A stretch of 53,896 bases of DNA. Origin: Chloroflexota bacterium (lineage in GTDB: Bacteria > Chloroflexota > Anaerolineae > Anaerolineales > Villigracilaceae). Under the pieces are notes generated by a model. That model saw only the letters and a program-made list of their open reading frames with translations. It was not told the origin of the DNA and searched no databases. The translations under genes and the position numbers were made by a program. Shown one piece after another: positions 51,512 to 53,896 of this stretch (the stretch's first letter is position 1; every line of letters starts with the position of its first letter). Location: assembly GCA_013388685.1 (NCBI GenBank), contig JACAET010000056.1, positions 1 through 53,896 on the forward strand, read 5' to 3'.

Positions 51512-52840
51512 ATGAAAAAGCTGAACGTACCGGGACCCAAAGCCCGGGCATTGATCGAACGCGACAGGAAGGTGGTTTCTTCGTCTTATCCGCGCGGGTA
51601 TCCCTTTGTGATGGATCACGGCAAAGGAGTGGAGGTGTGGGATGTGGACGGCAACCGCTTCCTTGATATGATGGGCGGTATTGCCGTCGTCGCAACCGGA
51701 CACGCAAACCCGAGAGTGGTGAAGGCGGTTCAAGACGCCGCCGAAAAGTTTTTGCACATTTCGTCCGATTTTTATCATGAGAATTGGATCCGCCTGAGCG
51801 AAAAACTGGATGAGATTGCGCCGTTCGAGGAAAACGCGCGGACATTTTTGACGAACTCCGGCACTGAATCGGTGGAGACCGCCATCAAACTGGCAAAATA
51901 CAAGACGAAACGTCACAATTTCATCGGCTTTTTTGGCGCGTTTCACGGACGCACGATGGGGTCGGTGGCGTTTACAGCCAGCAAACCGCACTACCATCGC
52001 GGGTTCTATCCACTGATGCCCGGCGTGACGCACGTACCCTTCCCCGATCCCTACCGTCCCATCTTGTATCGCAAAATGGGAGAGGATTACGGCGAAACGG
52101 TTGTCCGCTTTATCGAGGAGGAGGTGTTTGCGCACAACGTCCCCGGTGATGAGGTGGCAGGCGTGTTGGTGGAACCGATTCAAGGGGAAGGCGGCTATAT
52201 CGTGCCGCCGGATGGTTTCTTCCCTGCCTTGCGCAAATTATGCGACAAGTACGGTATTTTACTAATTGCCGACGAAGTGCAAAGCGGCATGGGACGTACC
52301 GGAAAATGGTGGGCAATCGAACATTGGGGGGTGGAGCCGGACATTGTCACCTCGGCAAAAGGCATCGCTTCTGGACTTCCGCTCGGAGCCTGCATCGCAC
52401 GCGAATCGGTCATGGACTGGCCCAAAGGTGTGCACGGCAACACGTACGGCGGCAATCCCATCTCCTGCGCGGCATCCCTCACAACCATCGAACTGCTGGA
52501 GGAGCAATACCTGGCAAACGCCGCCGAAGTCGGTCCATATGCTCTGGATGCCCTGCACGAGATACAGGCGCGCCATACCTCCATCGGCGATGTGCGCGGC
52601 AAAGGGTTGATGATCGGAGTCGAGTTCGTAAGAGACAAAGGGACGAAGGAACCGAACGAAGAATTGCGCAACATGGTCGAAAACATGGCGTTCGAACACG
52701 GGCTGTTACTGCTTGGATGCGCAAAGTCTGTCATCCGCCTGGCGCCGCCGCTGTCAATCACAAAAAAGGAAATGGATGAGGCGCTCGCGATTTTCGAGCA
52801 TGTGGTTACGCTGGCGGAAGAGGAACAGGGAATGAGATAA
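51512..52840 (+). CDS. Class III aminotransferase (4-aminobutyrate / acetylornithine type)
   Basis: A 442-residue PLP enzyme of aminotransferase class III. D254 in IADEVQSGMGRTG and Schiff-base K283 in SAKGIASGLPLGA are the cofactor residues; NSGTESVETAIKLA (115-128) binds the phosphate and GAFHGRT (142-148) stacks on the ring. It transfers an omega-amino group, probably from GABA, ornithine or lysine derivatives, to 2-oxoglutarate; sequence alone does not fix the substrate. There is no adjacent arginine or GABA pathway gene to help. AAGGAG eight bases before ATG at 51512 supports the start. A strong hairpin lies about 160 bases downstream. Confidence 0.93.
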   Translation: MKKLNVPGPKARALIERDRKVVSSSYPRGYPFVMDHGKGVEVWDVDGNRFLDMMGGIAVVATGHANPRVVKAVQDAAEKFLHISSDFYHENWIRLSEKLDEIAPFEENARTFLTNSGTESVETAIKLAKYKTKRHNFIGFFGAFHGRTMGSVAFTASKPHYHRGFYPLMPGVTHVPFPDPYRPILYRKMGEDYGETVVRFIEEEVFAHNVPGDEVAGVLVEPIQGEGGYIVPPDGFFPALRKLCDKYGILLIADEVQSGMGRTGKWWAIEHWGVEPDIVTSAKGIASGLPLGACIARESVMDWPKGVHGNTYGGNPISCAASLTTIELLEEQYLANAAEVGPYALDALHEIQARHTSIGDVRGKGLMIGVEFVRDKGTKEPNEELRNMVENMAFEHGLLLLGCAKSVIRLAPPLSITKKEMDEALAIFEHVVTLAEEEQGMR

Positions 52841-53001
52841 TCAGGGATTGAGTTGCGCTAAAACTGCGAGGTCATCTCGCCGCCTGCTTAGGGAGAATGA
52901 TCAATCAAGACACAGGCGTTTGTACCGAGTGCAAGCACAAGATGAGCATCTGTGTTTGTGTGCGCGCAAAAGGAAAGCGCAGGGCAATGGTTCACGCAAA
53001 A

Positions 53002-53036
53002 ATCAAGGCTGTTCCCCGCATGGGAACAGCCTTGAT
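53002..53036. terminator. Bidirectional hairpin terminator
   Basis: ATCAAGGCTGTTCCC (53002-53016) and GGGAACAGCCTTGAT (53022-53036) are perfect inverted complements with a five-base loop. On the minus strand the stem is followed by TTTTTGCG, a good terminator tail for the repeat-protein gene; the plus-strand tail CGTTTC is weaker but could stop aminotransferase transcripts. It fills the 273-base gap between the two convergent genes, in which I see no credible gene. Confidence 0.8.
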
Positions 53037-53113
53037 CGTTTCACAGCAACAGGGATCGGATATGGCGAAAAGTGCAAACCCAAGGGCGTCTCTTTACGAA
53101 TACAACCTGCCCC

Positions 53114-53896
53114 TTATGGACATTCCGTTGTGAAGGAAAGCAGGGTAAAACCTGTATTGGGATCATAGCCCGCGCCAAAAGACAAGACGATCCGAACGAT
53201 ACTGTTTCCAGAGACGTTCCACAACCAATTGCCGGGCTGACCCGGAAGCGCCTGGGTGGCGTCCCCCGAGACCTGCAAATCACCATAGATATTCGAACTG
53301 GTCGGCGAACGTTCCGGCGGAGTCGTGTAACTAAGTTCGTGCCTGGTGACTTCCACACCCTGCGCATTGTAGGCAATCATGCTTACATAATGATTCGCGC
53401 TGAAGGTCGGATTGTAATCTCCAAAATCATACATTTGAACGGAAAAATTACTCACCGACGTACCAGGGGCAAACGTGAAGGTATATTGATGCGCCTGAAC
53501 CGCATTTCGGGCGGACAGGTCTGTAAAACCACCGCCAGGCACGACCCCCGCATTGAGAGCCGTTGGAACGTTATTGGGCGAAATGTAGATGTTGGGTTCC
53601 ACACCAGGCAGTATCTTGATTGCTGTGCCACCGGCGTCAATGTTCAAGCCGGGCGCCACCGCACCCATCCCCTCCACCGATTGCCCCACCGTGATCCGGC
53701 TGAAATCGGCAGCCACCCCCCCCGGCTCGCACACCTCGGGTGCAGCCGTGGCGGTCGGCGAAGGCGTGGCGGTGGGCGAACATTCGGTTGTCGTGTAAGA
53801 GAGCAGAGTAAAGCCAATGTTGGGATCATACCCCTCGCCAAACGACAAGACGATCCGAACAATCCCCTCACCCGAAACGTTCCACGTCCAGTTGCC
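53114..53896 (-). CDS. C-terminal part of a repeat-containing surface protein
   Basis: The frame is open at the right edge, so the 5' end is missing; 260 residues are visible, ending TTECP and TAA. Two copies of a motif (GNWxWNVSGxxIVRIVLSFG then GYDPNxGFTLLSxTT) occur 221 residues apart, marking the ends of consecutive beta-rich domains. A linker TATPSPTATAAP and a cysteine (EVCEP) separate the domains. The intact domain (about 45-260) has alternating hydrophobic strands, many Asn, Gly and Ser, and no catalytic motif; I do not recognise a named family. Such Thr/Pro linkers are typical of exported Chloroflexota proteins. It is probably an adhesin or sheath component, but that is inference. 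Confidence 0.7.
   Translation of the reverse strand, partial: GNWTWNVSGEGIVRIVLSFGEGYDPNIGFTLLSYTTTECSPTATPSPTATAAPEVCEPGGVAADFSRITVGQSVEGMGAVAPGLNIDAGGTAIKILPGVEPNIYISPNNVPTALNAGVVPGGGFTDLSARNAVQAHQYTFTFAPGTSVSNFSVQMYDFGDYNPTFSANHYVSMIAYNAQGVEVTRHELSYTTPPERSPTSSNIYGDLQVSGDATQALPGQPGNWLWNVSGNSIVRIVLSFGAGYDPNTGFTLLSFTTECP
53141..53233 (-). repeat. Copy 1 of intragenic repeat
   Basis: This 93-base segment is similar to 53804-53896, offset 663 bases (221 codons, in frame). Both encode the GNWxWNVSG to GFTLLS domain end. The repeat unit continues past the window edge, so the number of domains is unknown. Confidence 0.8.
53804..53896 (-). repeat. Copy 2 of intragenic repeat
   Basis: Partner of 53141-53233 within the same reading frame, at the end of the previous domain of the surface protein. 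DNA similarity remains high, with long shared stretches such as GACAAGACGATCCGAAC, which suggests recent duplication or gene conversion. Confidence 0.8.

Noticed and set aside
52897..53133. Possible 78-residue gene with several cysteines after the aminotransferase gene
   Set aside because: The frame runs through a perfect 15-pair terminator hairpin and overlaps the 3' end of the minus-strand gene; the protein has no structure or family resemblance.
1..53896. Insertion sequences, integrases or phage genes
   Set aside because: I found no transposase, integrase or phage structural motifs in any frame I read.

Overview
The window is about 54 kb of a GC-moderate bacterial chromosome, free of recognisable phage or insertion-sequence genes. 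Gene style points to Chloroflexota, most likely class Anaerolineae: long GAF-domain signalling proteins with a recurring FNNPDLPxTRSE signature, an NBR1-type Ig-like lipoprotein, a membrane-anchored YvcK-like protein, DUF368 and DedA genes, and Thr/Pro-rich surface protein linkers. This taxonomic call is inference from family style, not from a marker-gene tree.

Left flank (1-8.6 kb). The 3' end of a penicillin-acylase-family gene is followed by a minus-strand set: VanZ-like protein, DedA, DUF368 (the last two are families linked to undecaprenyl-phosphate recycling), a small membrane protein, an S9 peptidase, mnmA and a cysteine desulfurase (tRNA 2-thiolation pair). A plus-strand NBR1-Ig lipoprotein and a minus-strand DUF4404 gene follow. 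A tRNA-Gly(CCC) with a perfect TTGACA/17/TATAAT promoter and a hairpin terminator separates this flank from the next region.

Central signalling island (9.03-40.47 kb). Sixteen co-directional genes lie almost end to end, many with overlapping stop and start codons: two stand-alone CheY-like receivers, one soluble four-GAF protein, ten membrane-anchored GAF sensors that are tandem paralogs with different N-terminal sensory regions (two to seven membrane helices, three with dCache-type extracytoplasmic domains), a ParA-type ATPase, a 1,891-residue hybrid histidine kinase with many GAF domains, two PAS domains and two receivers, and a threonine-synthase-like PLP enzyme fused to a receiver domain. 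None of the ten sensors has an output domain, so the one kinase is the obvious catalytic centre. The kinase starts with a short basic peptide resembling the ParA-contacting N-terminus of ParB, directly downstream of parA, and this suggests that ParA positions the kinase or its cluster. The receiver at the kinase C-terminus and the receiver on the PLP enzyme share an unusual Lys-Gly variant of the usual Lys-Pro motif. I infer a many-input, spatially organised phosphorelay whose output may be a metabolic enzyme. This is the best candidate for an undescribed system here.

Right flank (40.6-53.9 kb). An EamA-type transporter and an Fe-S-type RecB-family nuclease (plus strand) face a minus-strand glycolytic cluster gap-pgk-Ser/Thr kinase-tpiA-membrane HExxH protein. 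A YvcK/CofD-like gene with a strong near-leaderless promoter, a ROK-family sugar kinase and a class III aminotransferase follow. The window ends inside a minus-strand gene for a repeat-containing, probably surface-exposed protein. Intergenic gaps in this flank carry several nested palindromes and a repeated sequence flanking yvcK. No gene-free stretch exceeds about 300 bases.
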